Assembly: GCF_003148385.1 (NCBI RefSeq)
Contig: NZ_CP029463.1
Span: 2,604,001-2,668,000, forward strand
DNA: 64,000 nt
Reading direction: 5' to 3'
DNA from: Flavobacterium sediminis
GTDB taxonomy: Bacteria > Bacteroidota > Bacteroidia > Flavobacteriales > Flavobacteriaceae
Part shown: piece by piece, positions 9,173 to 17,033 of the stretch
Numbering within the stretch: position 1 is the first letter of the stretch
Layout of the letters: each line of letters opens with the position of its first letter
The notes under the pieces: generated by a model
Seen by the model: only the letters and a program-made list of their open reading frames with translations
Databases searched by the model: none
Told to the model about the DNA's origin: nothing
Translations under genes and position numbers: made by a program

Positions 9173-9847
9173 CGCTCCTTTAATAGTATATGGTTTAGCG
9201 AGTTTAATTCTGGTACTGGCAGTCGGCTTGGACAATTACGACCTTATGTTGCTTGTTAAACCTGTTATTATGCCATCAATCTTTTTTGCATATTATACAT
9301 GTGTAAAAGGGCAAGTAAATGTTGCTTTTACTTTGTCGTTGATCGTATTTTTTTTAGGGGATATGTTTTTGTTGATAGGCGGGGAAGAGTTCTATGAATT
9401 GATTCTTACCATCTTCTTGATACCTTATCTTTTTGTGTTGTATTTTATTTGGGGGATTTTAAGGAAATTATGAGAACCAAAAGGAGAAGAGTGCTCGACT
9501 TTACTTTTTTTCTGGTTTTAGTTGTTTTAACGGTGTTGATTCTTTTAACACTTGATTTTCTGGAAGTAAAATCAACCATGGAATTTATCTTGTATACGTT
9601 TTTTGGCTTAGAATTAGAATTAATGGGCTGTTTAGCGGCAATGGTTTATTATAATTCAACGAATAAACGAAATTTTTATTTAACTTTGACTATCTCAACT
9701 TTTATTCTGTCAGACTTGTTTTTTGTGTTGTACAGAAGTCTTGATGAGATTATTCTGCTTAGAATAATAAATACTGCTACCCAGACCCTATCATACTATT
9801 TCTACATGAAATATTTTGTGGAAAGAGAAAAGATGTTAAATAATTAG
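9162..9847 (+). CDS. YhhN-like integral membrane protein, first copy (one frameshift)
   Basis: The frame breaks at the G-run 9451-9455. One additional G fuses the two halves into a 228-residue protein with about eight hydrophobic helices. YhhN-family features are visible: a VKPVIMPSIFFAYY segment near residue 30 (the family has a K-P-x3-P type motif here), FFLGDMFLL at about 65, and a second Asp motif FILSDLFFVL in the C-terminal half. The family includes eukaryotic TMEM86 lysoplasmalogenases. Activity here is inferred only from family membership. It starts inside the ligA end (11-bp overlap) and is followed 1 bp later by a related gene, so the two arose by tandem duplication. Confidence 0.7.
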
Positions 9848-9848
9848 T

Positions 9849-10567
9849 ATGATTGTAAAATTAAGAAACCCGGCACTGCTGCTATATTTTTTGTCATATA
9901 TAATGTATTTGTTTTTTTTTAAAATTTATGCTGACAAAGAAATAGCGTTGATCTTTAAGCCAATGATCGTAACTTCGATCTCCTTTTATTATTTTTTTAC
10001 AACGAAAAAAAAGTAGAAGATTACAAAGGAAAGTTACATTTTGTTATTTTGCTGTTATTGTTCATTGCAGATAATATGGCGCTGATGTTAGAAGAAATTT
10101 TTAACTTTTGGGCGTTGTTCATATACCTTGTGGTATTGATCTTACTGTTTTATATTTTGTTAGTAGATTCAAAACTATTGGAAAGAAAACAAAAGAAACT
10201 TCAATATGTAAAAGCCGGTTTGTTTTCTGTTTTTGCTTTTTCTGTTGTAGCAAAGATTATTTCGGTTTATTGGTTAACCAAAATTTTCAGCAGTTATTAC
10301 AATATTTTAGCTTATATTGTTTTAGCCATAGGAGTTTTGGTTTTAGGTTTTTATAATTTTTTGAAAAACAAAACAACCAGTTCTAAGTTTTTGCTGATTA
10401 CATTTTTATCCCTTTTCGGTTCTGATATTTTCTATGTACTATATAAGTATTATACTCAAAATACATTGTGGTTGTATTTGAGCTGTGCAGTCGAAATACC
10501 GTGTTATTACTTACTTGTACGCTATTTTATCTCCAGAGATAATGAAAAGAGATTGACTATACAATAA
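9849..10567 (+). CDS. YhhN-like integral membrane protein, second copy (one frameshift)
   Basis: An open frame of 55 codons from the ATG at 9849 stops at 10016. One extra A in the eight-A run 10005-10012 continues the frame to 10567, giving 239 residues. The N-terminal part has LIFKPMIVTSISFYYFF, matching the KP motif of the preceding gene. The later half has LFIADNMALM and LFGSDIFYVLYKYY, matching its two Asp motifs. About eight hydrophobic helices are expected. It lies 1 bp after its paralogue. Its 3' end overlaps by 11 bp with the convergent metallophosphoesterase gene. Lysoplasmalogenase activity is possible but unproven. Confidence 0.65.
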
Positions 10568-11471
10568 TGTTGCGGGTTGTATTGTCAAATTTTTTGTCGT
10601 TAGTAAAATAAAAATCAATTCTTCCCAGATTGATCCCGTAACATCCTACCTGATTGATGAGAACCGGCTTTCCTTCTGAATTCTTCTCAATGATCGGTTT
10701 GTCTAAGAAAGTATGAGTGTGTCCACCAATGATCAGGTCGATATCTTTAGTTTTTTGAGCTAATAAAATATCGCAAACTTTTTCAGGTTCGTTTCTGTAT
10801 TTAAAACCAAGATGGGATAAGCAGATGATCAAGTCACAATGGTGTTCTTCTTTTAATTCCTTTACAATGTCTGTGGATACTTCAATCGGATCGTTGTAAA
10901 CGGTTTCTTTAGATAATTTTTTATCAACTAAACCTTCTAATTGCACACCTAAGCCGAAAATACCTATTTTAACTCCGTCTTTGATAAGTATTTTATAAGG
11001 TTTTACAATTCCGTTTAATATTGTATTCTTGAAGTCGTAGTTAGCGGAAACAAAATCAAAAGCAGCATGAGGCAATTGTGCATAAAAGCCATCTATACCA
11101 TTGTCAAAATCATGATTTCCCATAGTAGCTACATCATATTTCATTAGGCTCATTAGTTTGAATTCTAATTCTCCGCCATAATAGTTGAAATAAGGTGTTC
11201 CCTGAAAAATGTCGCCGGCATCTAATAGCAAAACATTTTTTTCTTCACTTCTGATCTGATCGATTAAGGAAGCTCTTCGGGCAACCCCACCCATATTCGG
11301 GTTTTTAGGATGATCTGCCGGGAACGGGTCTATGTGGCTGTGAACATCATTTGTGTGAAGAATAGTAATCTTTTTAGTTTCGGTTTTGTTAAAACTACTC
11401 AATGAAAGTCCGCCTAAAGGTAACAAAGCAGAACTAACAGCTGTTTTTTGTATAAAATCTCTTCTTTTCAT
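10557..11471 (-). CDS. Metallophosphatase subunit/domain of a 5'-nucleotidase (UshA N-terminal type)
   Basis: This protein of about 304 residues has the catalytic calcineurin-like metallophosphoesterase domain of the UshA/5'-nucleotidase family. An N-terminal twin-arginine motif RRDFIQKT followed by a hydrophobic stretch suggests Tat export. The metal-binding motifs are visible in order: LHTNDVHSH, LDAGDIFQG, MGNHDFD, CLSHLG and GGHTHTF. The C-terminal substrate-specificity domain is absent; it is encoded by the upstream gene, whose stop codon is 6 bp from this ATG. A GTG at 11477 is an alternative start. It probably releases phosphate from nucleotides outside the cytoplasm, acting with its neighbour. 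Confidence 0.88.
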   Translation of the reverse strand: MKRRDFIQKTAVSSALLPLGGLSLSSFNKTETKKITILHTNDVHSHIDPFPADHPKNPNMGGVARRASLIDQIRSEEKNVLLLDAGDIFQGTPYFNYYGGELEFKLMSLMKYDVATMGNHDFDNGIDGFYAQLPHAAFDFVSANYDFKNTILNGIVKPYKILIKDGVKIGIFGLGVQLEGLVDKKLSKETVYNDPIEVSTDIVKELKEEHHCDLIICLSHLGFKYRNEPEKVCDILLAQKTKDIDLIIGGHTHTFLDKPIIEKNSEGKPVLINQVGCYGINLGRIDFYFTNDKKFDNTTRNIIV

Positions 11472-11477
11472 GTTCAC

Positions 11478-12260
11478 TTATTCTATAATGATTTTTTTAT
11501 CAGTTAAATTAGGAAGTGTATCAACACTTTTAAAATAGTCGATTAACAAGTTACGTAACTTGTAATCCAGATCGTATTTTTTTGGACTTTCTGTGAAAAA
11601 AGTCATGTTGTCACCGCCATTGGCTAAGTAATCAGATGTAGCAACATAATAGGTCTTTTGGTCTTCTAAAGGTTTGTTACGGATCAGGATTTTATCAACT
11701 GATTTTTCGTCTTCAGAAATGTAAATAGTGATTCCGGCTAACGGATGAGGTTTTCTGTTCTCTAAAAGATAATCAGCTATTTCTCTGATCTGAGAGCCTT
11801 TCAATTCAGCAACAATCAGACTGTTTTCAAAAGGCATTACTTCATAAGCCGTTCTTGTCGTTACATTACCTTTCGGAATTACAGATCGAATTCCGCCGTG
11901 GTTTAAAATACAAAAGTCAATAGATTTGTGTTCTCTCATCTCGAAAACTTTATCGCCTAAAGCTAAAGTAGTTTCGGCAAGCAGATTTCCGATGTTAGAT
12001 TGCCATTTTCCTTTGCTTTTGTCTTGATCGACCGGATTGTAAGCTAATATACTATCAAGGTCTTTGTTGATATGATTCCGGAAAGGAGCTACAAAATTTT
12101 CAATGTCGTTTCGAGAATGTTGATTTTCATTTATATTGATATTTGAACCCTTTACTTCATAAATCTTTCCTTTGTAAGATTCGCAAGAAGTCAAGGAAAA
12201 AAATGTTAATAATATAACAAAATAGATAAATTTGATTGTATTCTTTTTTACTTTTACCAT
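11478..12260 (-). CDS. 5'-nucleotidase C-terminal domain lipoprotein
   Basis: This 260-residue predicted lipoprotein has an N-terminal hydrophobic helix and an LTSC lipobox. The rest corresponds to the C-terminal substrate-binding domain of UshA-type 5'-nucleotidases. It shows NLLAETTLALGDKV, LNHGGIRSVIPKGNVT, the MPFENSLIVAELKG segment and YLANGGDNMTFF (the nucleobase-stacking region in the family). It lacks the metallophosphatase domain, which is encoded by the next gene downstream. In many bacteria the two are fused; here the order is C-domain gene first and catalytic gene second. The ATG at 12260 is preferred over an upstream TTG at 12266. Confidence 0.87.
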   Translation of the reverse strand: MVKVKKNTIKFIYFVILLTFFSLTSCESYKGKIYEVKGSNININENQHSRNDIENFVAPFRNHINKDLDSILAYNPVDQDKSKGKWQSNIGNLLAETTLALGDKVFEMREHKSIDFCILNHGGIRSVIPKGNVTTRTAYEVMPFENSLIVAELKGSQIREIADYLLENRKPHPLAGITIYISEDEKSVDKILIRNKPLEDQKTYYVATSDYLANGGDNMTFFTESPKKYDLDYKLRNLLIDYFKSVDTLPNLTDKKIIIE

Positions 12261-12309
12261 GTTCAAGATGGGTTTAAATGCTTAATTTTGCCGAAATTGT
12301 AAAATTACT

Positions 12310-12828
12310 ATGTTTTATAAAATTATTAGCCGCTTTTTTCTAAAAAAAATAATTAATAAAAGGTTAAGTATACTTAAAGAAGATTCGTCAGAAGGAAAAA
12401 TACAGACAATAGGGATTATAATTGATGAAACGGAAAAAGGATATAAAAAAGAGTTGCTGAAACATATCGCAGACAGCGGTATTCCGTTAAAACAACTTAA
12501 AGTACTTACATTTAAAGATGCCGTAAAGAAAAAAGGAGCAATAGAAAAACCCGGTTTTTCCGGTAAAGATATAAGTTTAACAGGTTCTGCGAAAAAGGAA
12601 GAAGTAGCTGCTTTTTTGGCAACACCATTTGACGTATTGGTCAATTATTTTGATGAGAACAAACCGGAATTATTATGGGCAACAACCAGCTCAAAAGCTA
12701 AATTCAGAGTGGGGTTGGATAGTGTGGATTATCGGGCTAACAATGTTATTGTAAAAACCGACATGCAGGAAACCAAGTTGTTTACGAATGAATTGTTTAA
12801 ATATTTAAGAATACTAAAAAAAGTGTAA
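12310..12828 (+). CDS. Conserved flavobacterial protein upstream of dapA (DUF6913-like)
   Basis: This is a 172-residue basic protein without signal peptide. It has an N-terminal lysine-rich helix, an [15 protein letters not shown] strand, a central [21 protein letters not shown] region (seen as [13 protein letters not shown]) and a C-terminal [16 protein letters not shown] stretch. I recall such proteins next to dapA in Flavobacterium under DUF6913, but this is a tentative memory. The stop codon overlaps the dapA start by one base (TAATG), so the two are translationally coupled. A TAATTTTG -7-like element lies at 12283-12290. Function is unknown. Confidence 0.65.
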   Translation: MFYKIISRFFLKKIINKRLSILKEDSSEGKIQTIGIIIDETEKGYKKELLKHIADSGIPLKQLKVLTFKDAVKKKGAIEKPGFSGKDISLTGSAKKEEVAAFLATPFDVLVNYFDENKPELLWATTSSKAKFRVGLDSVDYRANNVIVKTDMQETKLFTNELFKYLRILKKV

Positions 12829-13705
12829 TGCAAAAATTTTTAGGAACTGGTGTAGCATTGGTAACACCTTTTAAAAAAGATTTTTCGGTTGATACCGAAG
12901 CCTTAGTACGAATTGTTGATTATGTGATTGAAGGAGGAGTGGAATATTTAGTTGTATTGGGTACAACGGCAGAATCTGCTACATTGAACAAGCAGGAAAA
13001 AGAATTAGTGATAAAGACGGTTGTAGAAGCTAATAAAGGGAGAGTGCCAATGGTTTTGGGAGTTGGTAGTAACAATACAGCTGCAGTAGTGGAAGAATTG
13101 AAAACAAGTGATCTTTCTGCTTTTGATGCAATTTTGTCGGTTTCTCCATATTATAATAAGCCAACTCAGGAGGGAATTTACCAACATTTCAAAGCAATTG
13201 CTGAAGCATCGCCTGTTCCGGTTATCTTATATAATGTGCCGGGAAGAACTGCTAGTAATATGTTGCCTTCAACAGTGATACGTTTGGCTAAAGATTTTGA
13301 AAATATCATAGGGGTTAAAGAAGCAGCAGGGACATTGTGCAAGCGATGCGTCTGATTCAGAATAAACCAAAAGACTTTTTAGTGATTTCTGGAGATGATA
13401 TGATTGCATTACCTATGGTTTTGGCCGGAGGTACAGGAGTGATCTCTGTGATCGGACAAGGGTATCCTAAAGATTTTTCAGCATTAATCCGTTTCGGTTT
13501 AGAGCGAAAAGTAGAAGAAGCTTATGCGTTACAATATAAATTAGCCGAAAGTATTGATATGATTTTTGAGCAAGGAAATCCGGCAGGAATTAAAGAAATT
13601 TTTAAATCCTTAGGAATAGCGGAGAATACCGTTCGTTTACCATTGGTAAATACAGATGAAGATTTAGCTAAAAGACTAGATGCTTTTACTAAAAAAATAC
13701 AGTAA
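12828..13705 (+). CDS. dapA: 4-hydroxy-tetrahydrodipicolinate synthase (one frameshift, probably a sequencing error)
   Basis: DapA condenses pyruvate with aspartate semialdehyde in the first committed step of lysine and meso-diaminopimelate synthesis. The frame breaks at the G-run 13329-13331. One extra G gives a single 292-residue protein, the normal length. Visible motifs are [24 protein letters not shown], Tyr135 in LYNVPGRT, and the Schiff-base Lys164 in IGVKEAAG, just 10 bp before the break. The continuation starts with AMRLIQNKP and [10 protein letters not shown]. It is coupled to the upstream gene through TAATG. An intact enzyme is expected because peptidoglycan synthesis depends on it. 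Confidence 0.93.
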
Positions 13706-13714
13706 AAAAAGATT

Positions 13715-13744
13715 TTTGTAGTAACTAAATAATATCTAAATTTG
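13715..13744 (+). promoter_or_regulatory. Bacteroidota-type promoter of the bamD operon
   Basis: TTTG at 13715-13718 and TAAATTTG at 13737-13744 are separated by 18 bp. This fits the -33/-7 consensus and lies 49 bp before the bamD ATG. Confidence 0.65.
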
Positions 13745-13793
13745 CATTTGCTTTTTTAGATGCCTGATTTTTAAAAAAGTTAAAACCGGATAA

Positions 13794-14594
13794 ATGAGAA
13801 AAATAATAAGTTTAGTAATAGTATCTGTTGTGTTGATTTCTTGTAGTGAATATCAAAAAGCGCTGAAAAGCGATGATGTAGCACTGAAGAATAAAGTGGC
13901 GGAACAGATGTATGAAAAAGAAAAATACAACAAAGCGATCCGTTTGTATGAGCAAGTAGCACCTGCTTTTAAAGGCAAACCCAGTGCAGAGCGAATGTTT
14001 TATTTTTATTCAAAATCATACTATAACTCTAAACAATACTATTTAGCAGGATATCAGTTTGAAAATTTTGCGGCAACTTATCCTAAGAGTGAAAAGAGAG
14101 AAGAAGCAGCGTTTTTAAGTGCAGAATGTTATTATCGATTATCTCCGGTATTTAGTTTAGATCAGTCAGATACAGATAAAGCATTGATGAAGTTGCAGAG
14201 ATTTATCGATACGTATCCTAATTCAGAATATTTACCACAAGCTAATGCGTATGTAAAGGAGCTTAATGAAAAGTTAGAAAAAAAAGCATTTGAAATCGCA
14301 AAGCAATACAATACGATTTCTGATTTTAAAGCGGCATTGAAAGCGTTTGATAATTTCTTGGCAGATTATCCGGGAACGACTTATAAAGAAAAAGCTTTGT
14401 ATTATCGTTTGGATTCGGCTTACAAATTAGCGGTAAATTCAGTTCCGAGTAAAAAAGAAGACCGTTTAAATTATGCAAAAGTTACGTATACGAGCTTAGT
14501 GAAGTTTAAACCGGATACAGAATACAAAAAAGAAGCTGACGATATGTTGGCAGTTATTGAAAAAGAGTTACAACAATATTCTAATATAAATTAA
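13794..14594 (+). CDS. bamD: Outer membrane protein assembly factor BamD
   Basis: This 266-residue lipoprotein of the BAM complex inserts beta-barrel proteins into the outer membrane. It shows a signal peptide with an LISC lipobox (Cys at about residue 17) and then tetratricopeptide-like helical repeats. Examples are EQMYEKEKYNKAIRLYEQV, YLAGYQFENFAATYPKS and the LMKLQRFIDTYPNSEYLPQA repeat, the last being the typical BamD F-x3-P-x-S motif. Length and repeat order match Bacteroidota BamD (YfiO). A good promoter lies upstream. It is the first gene of a run with rpoZ (3-bp gap), coaBC, a PorD-like gene and recN. Confidence 0.92.
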   Translation: MRKIISLVIVSVVLISCSEYQKALKSDDVALKNKVAEQMYEKEKYNKAIRLYEQVAPAFKGKPSAERMFYFYSKSYYNSKQYYLAGYQFENFAATYPKSEKREEAAFLSAECYYRLSPVFSLDQSDTDKALMKLQRFIDTYPNSEYLPQANAYVKELNEKLEKKAFEIAKQYNTISDFKAALKAFDNFLADYPGTTYKEKALYYRLDSAYKLAVNSVPSKKEDRLNYAKVTYTSLVKFKPDTEYKKEADDMLAVIEKELQQYSNIN

Positions 14595-14597
14595 ATC

Positions 14598-14912
14598 ATG
14601 GATTTAAAAAAGACAACTGCTCCTGTAAATACAATTACGTATAACAAAGCTAAAATTGAAGCCCCTACCGGAAATGTTTATGAGGCTATCACAATCATTG
14701 CCAAAAGAGCAAGTCAGATCAACACTGAAATCAAAAAAGAGTTGTTAGAAAAATTAGATGAGTTTGCTACTTATAATGACAGCTTAGAAGAAATTTTTGA
14801 GAACAAAGAGCAAATCGAAGTATCTAAATTTTATGAAAAATTACCTAAACCACACGCTCTTGCCGTACAAGAATGGTTAGAAGGTAAAATTTATTATAGA
14901 GAAGCAAAATAA
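14598..14912 (+). CDS. rpoZ: DNA-directed RNA polymerase omega-like subunit
   Basis: This 104-residue small soluble protein corresponds to the omega/Rpb6-like subunit of Bacteroidota RNA polymerase. It contains APTGNVYEAITIIAKRASQI, the conserved region in which omega contacts the beta' C-terminus, followed by NTEIKKELLEKLDEF and the YNDSLEEIFEN segment. Divergence from the proteobacterial omega is usual in this phylum. It lies 3 bp after bamD and 7 bp before coaBC, an arrangement in which a small omega gene precedes coaBC as in many bacteria; this supports the call. Confidence 0.85.
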   Translation: MDLKKTTAPVNTITYNKAKIEAPTGNVYEAITIIAKRASQINTEIKKELLEKLDEFATYNDSLEEIFENKEQIEVSKFYEKLPKPHALAVQEWLEGKIYYREAK

Positions 14913-14919
14913 TTAGCTT

Positions 14920-16131
14920 ATGTCTGTTCTATGCGGTAAAAAAGTTATTCTGGGTGTATCTGGAGGTATTGCTGCATACAAAACAGCTCATTTGGTAAGA
15001 CTTTTTATAAAAGCAGGTGCTCAGGTTAAAGTTGTCATGACACCTGCTTCTAAAGATTTTGTGACACCTTTAACACTCTCTACCTTATCTAAAAACCCCG
15101 TTGTTTCAGAATTTTACAATGAAGAAGAAGAGAATGCGGTTTGGAATAACCACGTTGAATTAGCTCTTTGGGGAAATTTGATGGTCATAGCTCCGGCCAC
15201 AGCCAATACTTTGGCTAAAATGGCAAACGGAAATTGTGACAACTTACTTATAGCAACATATCTTTCGGCAAAATGTCCGGTTTATTTTGCTCCTGCAATG
15301 GATCTGGATATGTACAAACATCCGTCAACTTTAGATAGTTTTACTAAATTACAAAAGTTCGGAGATACCATTATTCCGGCTGAAAAAGGAGAATTAGCAA
15401 GTGGTCTTTCGGGAGAAGGCCGAATGGCAGAGCCAGAAAATATTATTGCTTTTTTAGAAGACGATTTATTGCAAAAACTTCCTTTGCGAAATAAAAGAGT
15501 GTTGGTGACAGCCGGGCCTACATACGAGGCGATTGATCCGGTTCGTTTCATCGGGAACCATTCTTCAGGAAAAATGGGGTTCGATATCGCTCAGAAAGCT
15601 GCAGAGAAAGGAGCAGAAGTGATCTTAGTGTCCGGTCCGACGCATTTGCAGCTCGATAATAGTCAGGTTAAAATTGTTCGGGTACAATCGGCTCAGGAAA
15701 TGTATGATGCTTGTCATGAATATTTTGATTCTGTTGATGTAGCAGTTGCTGCGGCTGCAGTTGCTGATTATCGTCCGAAAATTGTTGCGGATCAGAAAAT
15801 AAAAAAGAATGATGCTACGTTTAATATAGAGTTGGAAAAAACAAAAGATATCTTAGCGTCATTGGGAGAAAATAAAAAACACCAGCTTTTAGTTGGCTTT
15901 GCTTTAGAAACAGAAAATGAAATTGAACACGCTAAGCAAAAAATTCAGAAAAAAAACTTAGATTTGATTGTGCTTAATTCGCTGAACGATTCAGGAGCCG
16001 GTTTTGGACATACTACTAATAAAGTAACATTTATAGATGCACAGTTTAATATACAGGCTATGGAATTGAAGTCAAAAGAAGAAGTGGCACAAGATATCAT
16101 TAATAAAATTTTGGAGATACAACATGCGTAA
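14920..16131 (+). CDS. coaBC: Bifunctional phosphopantothenoylcysteine decarboxylase / phosphopantothenate-cysteine ligase
   Basis: This 403-residue fusion enzyme carries out two successive steps of coenzyme A synthesis in the cytoplasm. The N-terminal FMN-dependent CoaC half (about 1-185) has GVSGGIAAYKTAHLVR, the catalytic His78 in NNHVELALWG, and the APAMDLDMY motif. The C-terminal CoaB half begins with KRVLVTAGPTYEAIDPVRFI and contains GNHSSGKMGFDIA, AAAVADYRP and the KKNDATF region with the ligase lysines. Both halves are complete. It overlaps the following PorD-like gene by 8 bp. Confidence 0.97.
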   Translation: MSVLCGKKVILGVSGGIAAYKTAHLVRLFIKAGAQVKVVMTPASKDFVTPLTLSTLSKNPVVSEFYNEEEENAVWNNHVELALWGNLMVIAPATANTLAKMANGNCDNLLIATYLSAKCPVYFAPAMDLDMYKHPSTLDSFTKLQKFGDTIIPAEKGELASGLSGEGRMAEPENIIAFLEDDLLQKLPLRNKRVLVTAGPTYEAIDPVRFIGNHSSGKMGFDIAQKAAEKGAEVILVSGPTHLQLDNSQVKIVRVQSAQEMYDACHEYFDSVDVAVAAAAVADYRPKIVADQKIKKNDATFNIELEKTKDILASLGENKKHQLLVGFALETENEIEHAKQKIQKKNLDLIVLNSLNDSGAGFGHTTNKVTFIDAQFNIQAMELKSKEEVAQDIINKILEIQHA

Positions 16132-17017
16132 CGTTTTAAGAATTCTGGTTTTAGTTTTAGGTTTTATATCGGTAAGTTCTGCTCAAGAACTGAATGCAAC
16201 TGTTTCGGTTAATTACCAACGAATGACAGATGTAAATCCCCAAATTTTTAAGAATTTAGAAACTAAGGTCAGAGAATTTCTTAATAATACCCGTTTTACA
16301 GACCTGAACTTTGAACAGCACGAAAGAATCGAATGTAATTTCTTTATCAATGTTGCGGAGTTTAATTCTAATAATATTCAGGCAACATTACAAGTACAAT
16401 CGTCCAGACCTATTTATAATTCCACCTATAGTTCACCGGTTTTAAATATTAATGATAAAGATTTCGGATTCCAGTTTTTGGAATATGAACAGTTGGTTTA
16501 CGATCAAAATAATTTTACGTCAAATTTGATTTCCGTTTTAGCTTTTTATGCCAATATCATTATTGCGGTAGACAGAGATACTTTTGAAGAAAAAGCGGGT
16601 ACAAAATATTTACAGTCTGCTTTAGCAATATTAAATTTAGCACAACCTAAAGGTTATAAAGGTTGGTCGCAAAATGAAAATACAAATACCAATCGTTACT
16701 TTTTGGTCTCAGATATGATGTCTAATACCTATGAAGCGTTTAGAAAAGCTATGTATGAATATCATTTACTGGGGTTGGATACTATGGCAGCAGATCAAGC
16801 TAAGGCTAAAGAAGAGATTGGCAAAGCAATAGAAACATTATCTGCTATTCAGAGTTTCAGACCTAATGCTTTTCTGACACGTGTGTTTTTTGATGCCAAA
16901 GTAGATGAAATAGTGTCTGTTTTTTCAGGCGGACCAAATTACAATACCGTTACACTAAAAGAAACATTGAATAGAATTTCTCCGTTAAATTCTGCAAAAT
17001 GGAGTAGAATTCGTTAA
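16124..17017 (+). CDS. DUF4835 family secreted protein (type IX secretion PorD-like)
   Basis: This 297-residue protein has a signal peptide (LVLVLGFISVSSAQ, cleavage near residue 20). The mature protein starts ELNATVSVNYQRM and includes FNFE-type strands, a YNSTYSSPVLNINDKDF region and a C-terminal domain with LNRISPLNSAKW. These match my recollection of the DUF4835 family, which is conserved in Bacteroidota and in some annotations named PorD, a component linked to type IX secretion. The window's T9SS cargo genes fit that context, but the role is from family knowledge. It overlaps coaBC by 8 bp and precedes recN by 16 bp. Confidence 0.78.
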   Translation: MRNVLRILVLVLGFISVSSAQELNATVSVNYQRMTDVNPQIFKNLETKVREFLNNTRFTDLNFEQHERIECNFFINVAEFNSNNIQATLQVQSSRPIYNSTYSSPVLNINDKDFGFQFLEYEQLVYDQNNFTSNLISVLAFYANIIIAVDRDTFEEKAGTKYLQSALAILNLAQPKGYKGWSQNENTNTNRYFLVSDMMSNTYEAFRKAMYEYHLLGLDTMAADQAKAKEEIGKAIETLSAIQSFRPNAFLTRVFFDAKVDEIVSVFSGGPNYNTVTLKETLNRISPLNSAKWSRIR

Positions 17018-17033
17018 AAATCAGTTTTTTGCT

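Noticed and set aside
12315..12644. 109-codon open frame on the minus strand inside the DUF6913-like gene
   Set aside because: It lies opposite a conserved gene, has no promoter or start context, and its translation looks like a shadow of the low-complexity plus-strand coding sequence.
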